NCBI GenBank assembly: GCA_947450325.1
Contig: CANFUT010000007.1
Span: 62,001 to 126,000 of the forward strand
From: Flavobacteriia bacterium
GTDB taxonomy: Bacteria > Bacteroidota > Bacteroidia > Flavobacteriales_D > Crocinitomicaceae
Reading direction: 5' to 3'
DNA length: 64,000 nucleotides
Part shown: piece by piece, positions 1 through 10,500 of the stretch
Numbering within the stretch: the stretch's first letter is position 1
How the letters are laid out: each line of letters starts with the position of its first letter
Made by a program: the position numbers and the translations under genes
Notes under the pieces: generated by a model
Told to the model about the DNA's origin: nothing
The model's input: only the letters and a program-made list of their open reading frames with translations
Databases searched by the model: none

Positions 1-1
1 C

Positions 2-1108
2 AAACGTTTGATGAATTTCAATTTGTACGAAGGTTATCGATTTGGATTGGGCTTGGAAACTTCCAAAAAAATGATGAAACGCGCCACTGTTGGAGGATAT
101 TTTGGTTGGGCAACCAAAGATAAAGCTTGGAAATATGGCGGATTTTCTGAGTTCAAATTGTATCCAAAAAAGGATTTTAAATTGCGTCTGGTTTATCAGC
201 AAGATTTATTGCAACGCGGCGGAAATGAGTTTAGAGCGAACAGTAAATCATTTAACACGAATGATTTGTACCAGCAATTGTATGTGCGAAACATGGAAAA
301 GCAGCGTTTGGCAGAAATCATTTTGTCAGGTTATGCGACACCTGCATTTAAAGTGGCTTTAATCGGAAATTATCAAAGAGTCACTTTCACTGAAGGTTAT
401 CGATTCATTCCATTTGACACCAATCAATTGTTACTCAGTTCAAGTTTAGATTTGACTGAAATAGGAGGGGAGTTCACTTGGCAATTGGGAGAAAAAGTGA
501 TGCAATTGGGCGATAATCGCGTTTCCATCGGATCAAAATATCCAAAATTGGCTGTCAAATTCACACAAGGCAAGTCGGTGAATTCAATTGACGATTACAA
601 ATATTCTCGCGTGTTGGCAGAAATTTCTCAAAACGTTTCTTTGCGTGGCGTCGGAAAATTTGTTTGGATGATTCGCGGTTCGAAAACCATTGGAAATACG
701 CCTTTGTTTTTATTGCAAGCGGTAAATGGAACCGGCGGAAATTGGCGTTTGTCGGTACCAAATTCATTTGAAACGATTTTACCATCTGCATTTTTCAACG
801 ACCAACAAGTGAGTTTATTCACCAGAATGACTTTCCTAAATTGGAAAACCAAATTGAAATGGTTTGCTCCACAACTGTCTATTCACCACGCCATGGGAGT
901 TGGTTCGATGCAAAATAGAACGCAACATCTTGCAGATTTTAAAACCATGGAAAAAGGCTATTACGAAAGCGGAATTATTTTGGATAAATTATTCATTTCA
1001 GGATTCTCAACCTTCGGTTTAGGCGTTTTCACCAACTACGGCGCTTATGCACAGCCTAGATTTGAGAAGAATTTGACTTTTAAGATTAGTTTAGGGTTTA
1101 ATATTTAA
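2..1108 (+). CDS. C-terminal part of a DUF5686-type outer-membrane protein (5' end outside window)
   Basis: The reading frame is open from the first complete codon of the window, so this is the C-terminal ~368 residues of a longer protein whose start lies upstream. It has alternating aromatic/polar strands and ends in an aromatic-rich strand (FKISLGFNI), as expected for a beta-barrel inserted in the outer membrane. The motif EGYRFGLG followed by a glycine-rich segment resembles the DUF5686 region found in Bacteroidota proteins that carry an N-terminal carboxypeptidase-regulatory domain; that domain would be off-window. The function of the family is not established. It converges with the M43 protease gene across an inverted repeat. 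Family assignment is by recognition only and moderately sure. Confidence 0.6.
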   Translation, partial: KRLMNFNLYEGYRFGLGLETSKKMMKRATVGGYFGWATKDKAWKYGGFSEFKLYPKKDFKLRLVYQQDLLQRGGNEFRANSKSFNTNDLYQQLYVRNMEKQRLAEIILSGYATPAFKVALIGNYQRVTFTEGYRFIPFDTNQLLLSSSLDLTEIGGEFTWQLGEKVMQLGDNRVSIGSKYPKLAVKFTQGKSVNSIDDYKYSRVLAEISQNVSLRGVGKFVWMIRGSKTIGNTPLFLLQAVNGTGGNWRLSVPNSFETILPSAFFNDQQVSLFTRMTFLNWKTKLKWFAPQLSIHHAMGVGSMQNRTQHLADFKTMEKGYYESGIILDKLFISGFSTFGLGVFTNYGAYAQPRFEKNLTFKISLGFNI

Positions 1109-1109
1109 T

Positions 1110-1179
1110 TTAGAATGTAGAATTAAGAATGCAGAATTATTTCACTCTTCAGATTTAATTCTGCATGCTACATTCTTAA
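1110..1179. terminator. Imperfect inverted repeat between convergent genes, probable bidirectional terminator
   Basis: TTAAGAATGCAGAAT (1123-1137) is complementary to ATTCTGCAT plus CATTCTTAA (1158-1179), with a 7-base bulge on the right arm. A further TAGAATGTAG copy lies at 1111-1120. The element fills the gap between two convergent genes. It lacks a strong T-tract, so its terminator role is an inference. Confidence 0.45.
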
Positions 1180-1185
1180 TTTTCT

Positions 1186-3255
1186 TTATCTCTCAATCAC
1201 ATGCGAAGTCACAATCTCGCCATTTTTACTTTCAATTTTAAACAAATAAAATCCTTCATTGAGCGATTTTACGTCTAAGTCAAAACTTGGAGATTGGTCA
1301 ATATTTGAAAAAGTTTGAATCAATTTTCCTGTCAAATCATACACTTTTATGTTTTCAACTTCGTGGTTCATTCCCAAGTCAAAAGTGATCTGGTCGTTCG
1401 CTGGATTTGGATAAATTTCTACGTTGTTTTTTGACAATTGATTTACACCCAATTCATTTAAGTTCCCTAATTGAATATTGTCGATGTATAAATTGTTGTT
1501 TCCTTTGTTTTTGAATCGGAAACGCACCATCAAATTTGAAGTCCAATAAGAAGTAGGTACTGAAGTGATAAAGGACTTTTTCCATTGAGTTTCATCTTCT
1601 GGTGTAAATGGACCTGTCACAAAATCGGTCACCGTTTTCAATGAACTTCCGCCTAAATAAGATTTTGCTGTGAACCAAGAATCTCCGCAATTGGAAGAAA
1701 CTGCAACTTCCAACACATCTACCAAAGTACCTTCAATTCTTCCATAAGCCCAATCAAATGAAATCGCCAAGCTTGTCAAACCACTCGCATCCATCGGGTA
1801 ACTTTGGAAATCATAAGTGGAAGTAATTGGATTGTCGAAATTATTCAATTTAAAAGAACGATTGCTTTGAAAACCAATGTTGGTAAAATCCCAGTTGTAT
1901 GGCGCAGCACCTTCAACAGTAATCCAATTATCAAAATACGGTTGGTCGTTTTCAAAAGCTTGATCAATTCCTGCAATTGCTCCTTGCGCCGGTAAAACAG
2001 TAATGTAATCATTCATAACTACTTCAATGGTGTCGATTCCATTGCTTACTTTGAGTGTCACATCGTATTTTCCAACTTGGTTGTATACAGCCGAAGAAAG
2101 TGAATCTGCTGTGGTCATTGAATTTCCTCCTTGAAATGTCCAATTTCTAGCTGTGATTCCATGGTAAGAAACATCTGTGAAATGAATTGTGTCTCCAGCA
2201 CAAATAATTCTTTTGTCAGCTTGAAATTTGGCACCGCATAAATAATTGGTCACATCATCCGTTCCGGTTGCGGTTAAATTTGCTGGTTGCCATAAATTAT
2301 TTCGATTGGCAACAGGAGAATTCAATGCCGCATGCATCCTAGTTTTTTGTCCTTCGGTAAACATCAACGCGCAATAGGCATAATCCATGTAATTCTGCAC
2401 ATTGTCTAATTCTCCGCAAGTTTGACCGTTCAAGTTACAAGTTTGCCATCCGATGGTATTTGGTGTGTCTGTTACATCATCATCAAAAGCACAGTTCCCT
2501 GCATCGCCACAAGGTAAATAATAATAATTTGGAACATTGTTTCCTCCCCAAATGTGTTGCAAATTCAAGAAATGTCCGATTTCGTGCGATAAAACAGTTC
2601 TGTGAAAATACTGTGATGTTCCAATTGTTCCCACATAAGAATGTTGCATCACAATTCCATCCCATTCAGGAATTGTATCTGCTGCTGGTGGCATCATTGA
2701 ATGTCCAGCTAATCCTGCAGCTTCAGCGCAAATGTATACGTTCAAATATTTGTTTGGTGGCCAATGAATCAAACTTTTCACTTGATGGTCTCCGATTAAA
2801 GTTAAATCTGAAACAGTTCTTGTGATTCCGCTGGTACAATTTCCATTTGGATCTAATTGTGCCAAACGAAATTCAATTCCACAATCAGCAGCGCGAGATT
2901 TAAAAAGTTGAACAATATCTGTTGTGTCATCATTCAATTTTCGGTATTGTATATTTAATTGTCTGATTGCATCATGCACTTGGTCATCATTGATGTTTTC
3001 TGGTCCATAATTATGGATGATATGAAAAACCACTGGAATGATATAAGGTCCAGTTTTCATCGGGGGATTTTGACTGAATGCTTGCGTAAATTCCTGCAAT
3101 CTATTGTTTGCGTTGATTATACCTGCATTGTATTCAAGATGTTCCAAAAACAATTTTTGATGCATTTCATCGGTTCCACAATGAAGTTCATTTTGAGCAA
3201 AATTGATTGAATAAAGTCCAACGCAAAAAAAGAACGTAGTAATAAGTGATTTCAT
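1186..3255 (-). CDS. Secreted M43-family zinc metalloprotease with PKD domain and T9SS type A sorting domain
   Basis: This is a 689-residue exported protease. The start chosen is the ATG at 3255, because it gives a clean signal peptide (MKSLITTFFF...NFAQ); an upstream in-frame extension to 3336 would bury it. The zinc motif HEIGHFLNLQH (HExxHxxGxxH-like, H224, E225, H228, H234) followed by a Met-turn region (NYMDYAYC) identifies the pappalysin/ulilysin M43 family. A PKD-like domain (around residues 350-430) follows, then a jelly-roll segment. The C-terminus is a type A sorting domain (YPNPANDQITFDL ... GFYLFKI), the signal for export through the type IX system and attachment to the cell surface. 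The substrate is unknown; extracellular protein degradation is the likely role. Confidence 0.88.
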   Translation of the reverse strand: MKSLITTFFFCVGLYSINFAQNELHCGTDEMHQKLFLEHLEYNAGIINANNRLQEFTQAFSQNPPMKTGPYIIPVVFHIIHNYGPENINDDQVHDAIRQLNIQYRKLNDDTTDIVQLFKSRAADCGIEFRLAQLDPNGNCTSGITRTVSDLTLIGDHQVKSLIHWPPNKYLNVYICAEAAGLAGHSMMPPAADTIPEWDGIVMQHSYVGTIGTSQYFHRTVLSHEIGHFLNLQHIWGGNNVPNYYYLPCGDAGNCAFDDDVTDTPNTIGWQTCNLNGQTCGELDNVQNYMDYAYCALMFTEGQKTRMHAALNSPVANRNNLWQPANLTATGTDDVTNYLCGAKFQADKRIICAGDTIHFTDVSYHGITARNWTFQGGNSMTTADSLSSAVYNQVGKYDVTLKVSNGIDTIEVVMNDYITVLPAQGAIAGIDQAFENDQPYFDNWITVEGAAPYNWDFTNIGFQSNRSFKLNNFDNPITSTYDFQSYPMDASGLTSLAISFDWAYGRIEGTLVDVLEVAVSSNCGDSWFTAKSYLGGSSLKTVTDFVTGPFTPEDETQWKKSFITSVPTSYWTSNLMVRFRFKNKGNNNLYIDNIQLGNLNELGVNQLSKNNVEIYPNPANDQITFDLGMNHEVENIKVYDLTGKLIQTFSNIDQSPSFDLDVKSLNEGFYLFKIESKNGEIVTSHVIER

Positions 3256-3346
3256 GGAAAATATTTTTGAAGTAAATATAATTGAAATGAAGTAAAAGTT
3301 AAAGAATTTGCTTGGTTTAATTTTAATTATGTTCAAAAATTATCAA

Positions 3347-3381
3347 AACAAAAAAAGACCGCCAGTTTACTGACAGTCTTT
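3347..3381 (-). terminator. Intrinsic terminator of the 53-residue membrane protein gene
   Basis: Read on the minus strand, AAAGAC (3376-3381) and GTCTTT (3354-3359) form a stem closed by CAG/CTG around a TAAA loop, followed by a run of T. It lies 20 bases past the stop of the small gene and also separates it from the protease gene. Confidence 0.75.
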
Positions 3382-3401
3382 AAAATATGTTGAACGAAAT
3401 C

Positions 3402-3563
3402 TTAGTGATTTATTTTCTCGTCTTCGAAAACTCTTTTTGGACGAATTTTGTCGAAAACTCCCAATGAAATCCAGAAAGGAACGATGAAAGTCAATAGGAA
3501 TAAAAGCACCCAAAACGCCATTCCACCAATCAAAAGAAATATTGTTATACCTAAACCACTCAT
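3402..3563 (-). CDS. Small single-span membrane protein, 53 residues, function unknown
   Basis: A complete short gene that is easily missed. ATG at 3563 and TAA at 3402 encode 53 residues. Residues 5-37 are strongly hydrophobic (ITIFLLIGGMAFWVLLFLL...), giving one long or two short membrane segments. A charged cytosolic-type tail follows (KIRPKRVFEDEKINH). It has its own intrinsic terminator and a separate upstream region shared divergently with fumC, which supports it being a real gene. I do not recognise a family. It could be a small inner-membrane regulator or an accessory subunit, but nothing nearby indicates a partner. Confidence 0.6.
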   Translation of the reverse strand: MSGLGITIFLLIGGMAFWVLLFLLTFIVPFWISLGVFDKIRPKRVFEDEKINH

Positions 3564-3758
3564 ATCTTCGTTTTTTAAATTCTATTTACGTTGTAAAAGT
3601 AGTAAATAAATTATTAAATGAAACTTTTTGCACATTCATTTTTCTGTTTTTTCTTTTTTATAAACATTATTAATAAAAACGAACGAAAAAGCTTACCTTT
3701 TAGGATTGAATTCAATTGTTTTTCGATCGAGTTCAATCAAAATCAAATAATTCAAAAC

Positions 3759-5153
3759 ATGGAATTTAGAATTGAAAAAGATACAATGGGCGAAGTTAAA
3801 GTTCCCATTAATCGCTATTGGGGAGCACAAACTGAACGTTCAAGAAATAATTTTAAAATTGGAAAAAGTGCTTCGATGCCGATTGAAGTAATCCATGCTT
3901 TTGGACATTTAAAGAAATCTGCGGCGCGGGTAAATTGTGATTTGGGCATTCTTTCGGCTGAAAAAAACGAACTTGTCTCAAAGGTATGTGATGAAATTTT
4001 AGCTGGTACTTTGGACGACGAGTTTCCTTTAGTTATTTGGCAAACGGGTTCTGGAACGCAAACCAATATGAATGTCAATGAAGTGATTGCCAATCGAGGA
4101 CAAGTGATTTTTGGAGGGAATTTGACAGATGAGGTAAAATTCTTAAATCCAAATGACGATGTAAACAAATCACAATCGTCTAATGATACATTTCCAACGG
4201 CGATGCATATTGCTTGTTATCAATTGGTTTCTGAAAATACACTAAAAGGATTAAAGTTGTTGAAGGATGCTTTTACAGAAAACTCAAATAAATTCAGAGA
4301 TATCATAAAAACTGGACGAACGCATTTTATGGATGCAACGCCTTTGAGTTTAGGACAAGAATTTAGTGCGTATGTCACTCAAATTGAACACGCAATCCGC
4401 TCGATTGAAAATGCATTGGAATTTGTGAGTGAATTGGCTATTGGCGGAACAGCAGTCGGAACAGGATTAAATGCACCCAAAAATTACGCGGTTTTGGTTG
4501 CTGAGAAAATTGCAGAATCAACAGGTTTTCCATTTATAACTGCTAAAAATAAATTTGAAGCGTTGGCGACCAATGATGCAATGGTAGAACTTTCTGGCGC
4601 TTTGAAAAAAACGGCGGTGACCTTAATGAAAATCGGAAATGATATTCGCATGCTTTCTTCTGGTCCGCGAAGTGGAATTGGTGAAATTCATATTCCTGAC
4701 AATGAACCTGGATCTTCGATTATGCCCGGGAAAGTTAATCCAACGCAACCTGAAGCGCTGACAATGGTTTGTGCGCAAGTGATGGGAAATGACGTAACAG
4801 CTTCAATTGCAGGCTCGAATGGACATTTTCAACTCAACGTTTTTAAACCTGTCATTGTGGCAAATGTGCTCGAATCAGCCAGATTGATTGGTGATGCTTG
4901 TGTTTCATTTACAGAGAATTGCGTCGTTGGAATCGAACCAAATTTGACGAATATCCAAAGAAATCTTGAAAATTCATTGATGTTGGTTACCGCGCTAAAT
5001 CCTCACATTGGGTATAACAAAGCGGCTGAAATTGCCAAGTTTGCGCATAAAAATAATACGACTTTGAAAGATGCCGCAATTCATTTAGGACATGTTACCG
5101 GTGAAGAATACGATTTGTGGGTTGATCCAAAAAAGATGATTGGAAACTTATAG
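3759..5153 (+). CDS. fumC: Fumarate hydratase class II
   Basis: Cytosolic TCA-cycle enzyme that interconverts fumarate and L-malate without an iron-sulfur cluster. The start is placed at ATG 3759, giving 464 residues (the usual FumC length) and the typical beginning [13 protein letters not shown]. The in-frame extension back to 3618 is low-complexity AT-rich sequence and is unlikely to be translated. The fumarase/aspartase signature [11 protein letters not shown] begins at G318, with the catalytic serine of the SS-loop in the expected place. The upstream [11 protein letters not shown] and [11 protein letters not shown] motifs complete the active site. It converges with the uvrD-type helicase gene with only 8 bases between stops and no visible terminator. 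Confidence 0.97.
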   Translation: MEFRIEKDTMGEVKVPINRYWGAQTERSRNNFKIGKSASMPIEVIHAFGHLKKSAARVNCDLGILSAEKNELVSKVCDEILAGTLDDEFPLVIWQTGSGTQTNMNVNEVIANRGQVIFGGNLTDEVKFLNPNDDVNKSQSSNDTFPTAMHIACYQLVSENTLKGLKLLKDAFTENSNKFRDIIKTGRTHFMDATPLSLGQEFSAYVTQIEHAIRSIENALEFVSELAIGGTAVGTGLNAPKNYAVLVAEKIAESTGFPFITAKNKFEALATNDAMVELSGALKKTAVTLMKIGNDIRMLSSGPRSGIGEIHIPDNEPGSSIMPGKVNPTQPEALTMVCAQVMGNDVTASIAGSNGHFQLNVFKPVIVANVLESARLIGDACVSFTENCVVGIEPNLTNIQRNLENSLMLVTALNPHIGYNKAAEIAKFAHKNNTTLKDAAIHLGHVTGEEYDLWVDPKKMIGNL

Positions 5154-5161
5154 GTTGCCGA

Positions 5162-7444
5162 TCAGTCAACAACTTCCAATTTGGCAAACTTCATCAAAAG
5201 CGTTTTTGAACCTTCTTTCGGGAAGAAAATAGTCGCTTTTTTGTCGTCGCCTGTTCCTTCGATTTTCATTACTTTCCCTTTGCCAAATCGCTCGTGCATG
5301 ACATTGTAACCAACTTTCAATTCTAAGGCGCTTGAACCTTTTCCTTTTGATGAACCCAAATCTGAAAGTGAGCGCAGGTTTGTCGGTTGAGTTGGCATTC
5401 TATTCAATCCGCCGATGTATGCTTTTTCATTCATTCCTGGTCGGGCATTCAGCGATCTTCCGCCAGTTCTTTCTCCATAAGGATTTTCGTAGGTGATAAA
5501 TTCTTTGCTGATTTCAGAAATAAATCGACTTGGTTCTGATGATTGTAAATTGCCGAAAACAAAACGAGAAACGGCGTAAGAAATGGTACAAGTTTGTTCC
5601 GCTCGAGTAATGGCAACATAAAACAAACGACGTTCTTCTTCCAACTCACTTCTTGAATGTAAAACCATTTGGGAAGGGAAAAGATTTTCTTCTAAACCAA
5701 CCAAATAAACATGCTTAAATTCCAAACCTTTGCTAGAGTGAATGGTCATCAAAGTGACTTTGTTTTTGTCTTCATCTTTGGTCAAATCAGCATCGGTTAA
5801 AAGTGCAACATCAATCATGAATTCTGAAAGTGTTTTCAATTCCGTTGCTTCTTGATCACTTGAAAAAGCGCGAATTCCGCTCAAAAGTTCTTCGATGTTT
5901 TGATATCGTTCGACTTCCTCCGGACCTTTTTCCTTTTCATTGTAAAGATCTTTCAAAACACCAGAAGCTTTGGCGATGTGATGTGCCATTTCGTAGGCAG
6001 GCAAAGTTTCCAATTGAGCTGAAAAACTGCGAATCATCGTCACAAATTCAAACAATTTGGTTTTGGTCGGACCATTTAATGAAACTGAATATCGACCAAA
6101 ATCAGAAATAATGTCCCACATGCTCACGCCGTGTTGATTGGCAGCGATGACAATATTTTCTATCGACGTTTTTCCGATTCCCCTTCGTGGATAATTGATA
6201 ACTCTTTTGAGTGCTTCCTCGTCTTTTGGATTCGCGGTCAAACGAAAATAAGCCAATAAATCCTTGATTTCCTTGCGTTGATAGAATGAAAGACCACCGT
6301 AAATTTTATAAGGCATGTTTAATTTTCGCAATGCTTCCTCAAAAGCACGAGATTGTCTATTCGTACGATATAAAATGGCAAAATCATTGAAAGCCAATCC
6401 AGCACCTTGCTTTAAATCATAAATTTTGTTTGAAATTACTTTTCCTTCTTCATTGTCAGTCATCGTTTTGAGGATGGTAATTGGTTTTCCTAGTTCATTT
6501 TCGGTCCAAACATCTTTTTGAATTTGATCTTTGTTTCTCGCAATGACACTATTCGCCGCTTCAACAATGGATTTTGTGGAACGGTAATTTTGTTCCAGTT
6601 TGAAAAGTTGAAAATCAGGATAATCTTTTTTAAAATTCAAGATATTCTGAATGTTTGCTCCACGGAATGAATAGATACTCTGCGCATCGTCGCCAACTAC
6701 GCAGATATTTTCATAAACAGCTGCTAACTTTTTGACAATCAGATATTGTGCGTAGTTTGTATCTTGGTACTCATCAACTAAAATGTACTTGAATTTATGT
6801 TGATAGTATTGCAAAGCTTCAGGGAAATCGCGCAATAGAACGTTTGTTTGATACAATAAATCATCAAAGTCCATGGCGCCAGCTTTAAAACAGCGATTGG
6901 CATAAGTCTTATAGATTCTTGCCATTTCTGGTCTTTTGCTCAAAGTATCTTCTGACATAATCTCCACATTTTGCGCATAGGCATCTGGAGAAATCAAGTT
7001 GTTTTTTGCTGAGGAAATACGTCCCAAAACCATGCTTGGCTTGTAAACTTTATCATCCAAACTCAATTCTTTGATGACATCTTTCAACAAACTTTTGGAA
7101 TCTTGGGTGTCGTAAATGGTGAAATTTTGAGGATATCCAATTTTATCGGCATTGAATCTCAAAATGCGTGAAAATACCGAGTGAAACGTACCCATGGTGA
7201 TGTTTTTCGATTCACCACCACCAACAATATTGTTGATTCTTTCGGTCATTTCTTTGGCAGCTTTGTTAGTAAAAGTCAAAGCCAAAATATTGAACGGATC
7301 AATTCCCAATCGCATCATGTGTGCAATCCGGTAGGTCAAAACCCTTGTTTTCCCTGAACCAGCGCCAGCAATTACCATTGTGGGTCCTTCGATATGTTCC
7401 ACAGCAGCGCGCTGACTTTCATTCAGTCCGTTCAAATATTCCAT
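5162..7444 (-). CDS. uvrD: UvrD/PcrA-type ATP-dependent 3'-5' DNA helicase
   Basis: Superfamily 1A helicase of 760 residues used in nucleotide-excision and mismatch repair and in removing proteins from DNA. Walker A GAGSGKT is at residues 27-33 and the Walker B/motif II DEYQDT starts at D224. Motif IV (QNYRST), motif V (TIHSSKGLEF) and motif VI (YVAITRA) follow in order. The C-terminal ~50 residues (VGYNVMHERFGKGKV...) form the Tudor-like RNA-polymerase-binding tail typical of PcrA/UvrD, which separates it from Rep and from AddA/RecB. The start MEYLNGLNESQRAAV is the canonical N-terminus. The gene stands alone, downstream of the PKD-repeat gene. Confidence 0.95.
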   Translation of the reverse strand: MEYLNGLNESQRAAVEHIEGPTMVIAGAGSGKTRVLTYRIAHMMRLGIDPFNILALTFTNKAAKEMTERINNIVGGGESKNITMGTFHSVFSRILRFNADKIGYPQNFTIYDTQDSKSLLKDVIKELSLDDKVYKPSMVLGRISSAKNNLISPDAYAQNVEIMSEDTLSKRPEMARIYKTYANRCFKAGAMDFDDLLYQTNVLLRDFPEALQYYQHKFKYILVDEYQDTNYAQYLIVKKLAAVYENICVVGDDAQSIYSFRGANIQNILNFKKDYPDFQLFKLEQNYRSTKSIVEAANSVIARNKDQIQKDVWTENELGKPITILKTMTDNEEGKVISNKIYDLKQGAGLAFNDFAILYRTNRQSRAFEEALRKLNMPYKIYGGLSFYQRKEIKDLLAYFRLTANPKDEEALKRVINYPRRGIGKTSIENIVIAANQHGVSMWDIISDFGRYSVSLNGPTKTKLFEFVTMIRSFSAQLETLPAYEMAHHIAKASGVLKDLYNEKEKGPEEVERYQNIEELLSGIRAFSSDQEATELKTLSEFMIDVALLTDADLTKDEDKNKVTLMTIHSSKGLEFKHVYLVGLEENLFPSQMVLHSRSELEEERRLFYVAITRAEQTCTISYAVSRFVFGNLQSSEPSRFISEISKEFITYENPYGERTGGRSLNARPGMNEKAYIGGLNRMPTQPTNLRSLSDLGSSKGKGSSALELKVGYNVMHERFGKGKVMKIEGTGDDKKATIFFPKEGSKTLLMKFAKLEVVD

Positions 7445-7556
7445 AGATACAAAGTTAATCAGTATCTGTAAAGTTTCAGAATGTGTTTGCTATTTTTCAT
7501 TGTCAATTTATGAACATTGAAATTAGCTTGAAAAAGCAAAGAAAAATATATTCTTT

Positions 7557-10500
7557 TTATTTGGAATCCAAGACAGTAACGAAACCTGTTTTTTTGAATT
7601 TCGTTATGTTGTCGTTTAAAACGCCTTCAATTTGATAGAAATAAACCCCATCATGACATTTTTCATTCCCATTGTCTGATCCATCCCAGATTAGCACTCC
7701 TGTTTGATTCGATTTTTTCCAAACAACATTTCCCCAGCGGTTTTGAATCACCACATCGAATGAATTGAAAATATCTTCAAAAATGACAAATTGATCGTTT
7801 GAATTGTCGCCGTTGGGTGTAAACACGTTTGGCATATCAAAGTCAGCATTGATAAAAATGGGTATCGTATACTTCGATTTACAGCCATCTTGATCAGTCA
7901 CAATCAAAGTAGTGTTTTGATATCCGGTAGAATAAATTCCTTGCGAGACAGTTGAATTTGTGCTATTTGAAATCGTTGTATCAGTTCCGATTTGCCACGT
8001 CCAATTGACAATTGGTGAATTGTTGTAGGTTGAACCATCAATAAATGTGATTGCTTGTCCTAAATCTGCCGGATTTGGATTTGCTGTATAGTAAGCACTC
8101 AGACCGTTATCTAAAATGAATATGGTGTCTAAAGGATAAATAACCACACAATTATTTGAATCGGTTAGTGTTACATTAGGTATGAATGTACCAAAATCAG
8201 TGTAGTTGTAAACAAAATTCAATGAATCATTGAATGATTGACCATCGCCCATATTCCAAACGAGCGAAGCAGCATCAGTTACATTATCAATATCAAATTC
8301 AACAAACTGTCCGCAATATTGAGCTGATTGTATTAAAGTAGGATCTCCTGTTGGCCCAAAAATGGTCAAATAATTGAAGAGAGTAGTATCCGAATTACAA
8401 CCATATTCATCGATTATATGCAAGGATGTGCTGTAAACTCCTGGGAAAACATAAATATTACTCGGATTTTCCGCAGTTGATAAATTGGCATTATCTCCAA
8501 AATTCCATTCCCAAAACAAAATATTTCCTAAACTTTCAGTTGCATCTTCAAAGTTAACAAATACAGGCGGGCAAGTATATTCTCCCAACGAGTTTACACT
8601 TCCTCCAGTCATGGTGTAATTGATTCCTGCAACAGGCATAGAAACAATTAATGTAACTGTACTTGTATCTTTACATCCATTTCCATCCGTGGCAATAAGT
8701 GTCAAAAAATGGTCTGCATGTGTTGAAGAATTACTTGGAACTTCATCAAAAAAACCATTTACATTGGTAGTTGTAGAATCGACATTTCCATCCAAATACC
8801 ATTGATAGGAAAGCGGACCAACTCCCGTCGTAATGTTTTGTGTGACGTAAGTTTCTAAATCACAAATGATAGAATCTATTAAAAATTTCGCTTGTGGTTT
8901 AGTAACTAAAACAGGTGTAGTTGCAGGTACAGAATTACATCCAAAAATGTCTGTTGCAACTAAACTCACATTGAAATTTCCTTCAATTTGAAAAATATGA
9001 TTTACTGAAGTATTGATGCTAGTAGTCGTTTGTGTCGTACTGTCGTCAGGAAATGACCAACTGTAATTATCCAAAGGTAAACTACTGCCTTGTGTCGTTG
9101 AAGAATTGAAAAAATTCACTAACAGCGGTGCACAACCAATATTAATATCTGAACTAATTTGAGCGATTGGTAATTCCAAAACCTGCAAAGGACTAAAAGT
9201 AACTGTGTCTGAGCAACCAACAGTATTTGTTGCAACTAAACTGACTGAATATGTACCTGGCAAAGTATATGAGTAACTTGTATCCTGTCCAACTGCATAG
9301 TCACCATTCCCCATATTGTAAATCCATGATCCGATGGTGTTTGTAGAGGTGCTTCCACTTCCATCAAGCTCGAGTAAACTGCTTTTACAAATAGAATCAT
9401 TTACCAAACTTAGGGCTGCATTTATTTGAGAAATATGAATGGTAGTACTTGAGCTATCTGCACAACCAGTAGTATAATTGTAAATTACTTGCTTGACTAA
9501 ATAAGACCCATAATTGGTATAGGTATGAGATGAAGTTCCTAAATCTGCGTCATCTAGCACTGGATCTTCTAATGTAATTTGATTTCCGTCTCCCCAATAC
9601 CAAATCATTTTAACATCATCAGAAATTTTTCCGATCAATGAATTGTCATTCAATGTTACGTTTACAGGCAAAGAGCTTGGATTGCAAAACAAACTAGTTG
9701 ACGGCAAAAATCTAGAAATAGGTGCTTTTATTCTTAATGCATTTACGTGGGTAACTGAATCTACACATCCACGAAAACTAACTGTCAATTTAACATCAAA
9801 GTAACCAGTATCAGAAACATACATGTGGTAAGGAGTGCCAACAACTGACGTTCCGCCATCACCAAAATCCCAAGTATAAGTTACTTCATCAGGAGTGTGA
9901 GGAGTAGTTATTGAAGTGAAATTATTAAATTGTATGTAAGTTTTGGCGCATTGTTGCGGTGGACTAGGCGAAAAGTTTATTAAATCAATGTTTCCAACTA
10001 CAATGTAATCTGGTATTGTAAATGTTGAAGTACATCCAGATTGTGTTGTAACCGTTAGTATGACATCAAAACTTCCACTTGCATAATTGTGTACTGGTGG
10101 ATTTTGACCTACATAAGTAGAATTATCTCCAAAGTCCCAAGTCCAACTAGTTATAGGATCTGTTGTAGGATTTTGCGCAATAGATGATTCAGTAAACTGC
10201 ACTGCCAGAGGTGCGCAACCACTGGTCGTTAGTGTTGAAAATTGAACAACAGGATCTGATAAATGAATCAAATTCACCAAAGTTACAGAATCTTTACAAC
10301 CATTCGTAGCGGTCATTACGAGTGTAACCGAATATGAACCATTTCCTTGAAATGCATGAGTTGGGGAGTTTTGTCCACTAAAAGTTGAACCATCTCCGTA
10401 ATTCCAAACGAAAGTTCCAGTGCCTGTTGAGGTATTACTAAAACTTACTGGCAAAGGCGAACAACCTGTAGTTGTTGAAGTTGCTGTGAAAGAAGGTGTA

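Noticed and set aside
3618-3758. In-frame N-terminal extension of fumC
   Set aside because: The extra 47 residues are AT-driven low-complexity sequence, and FumC from ATG 3759 already has the standard length and N-terminus.
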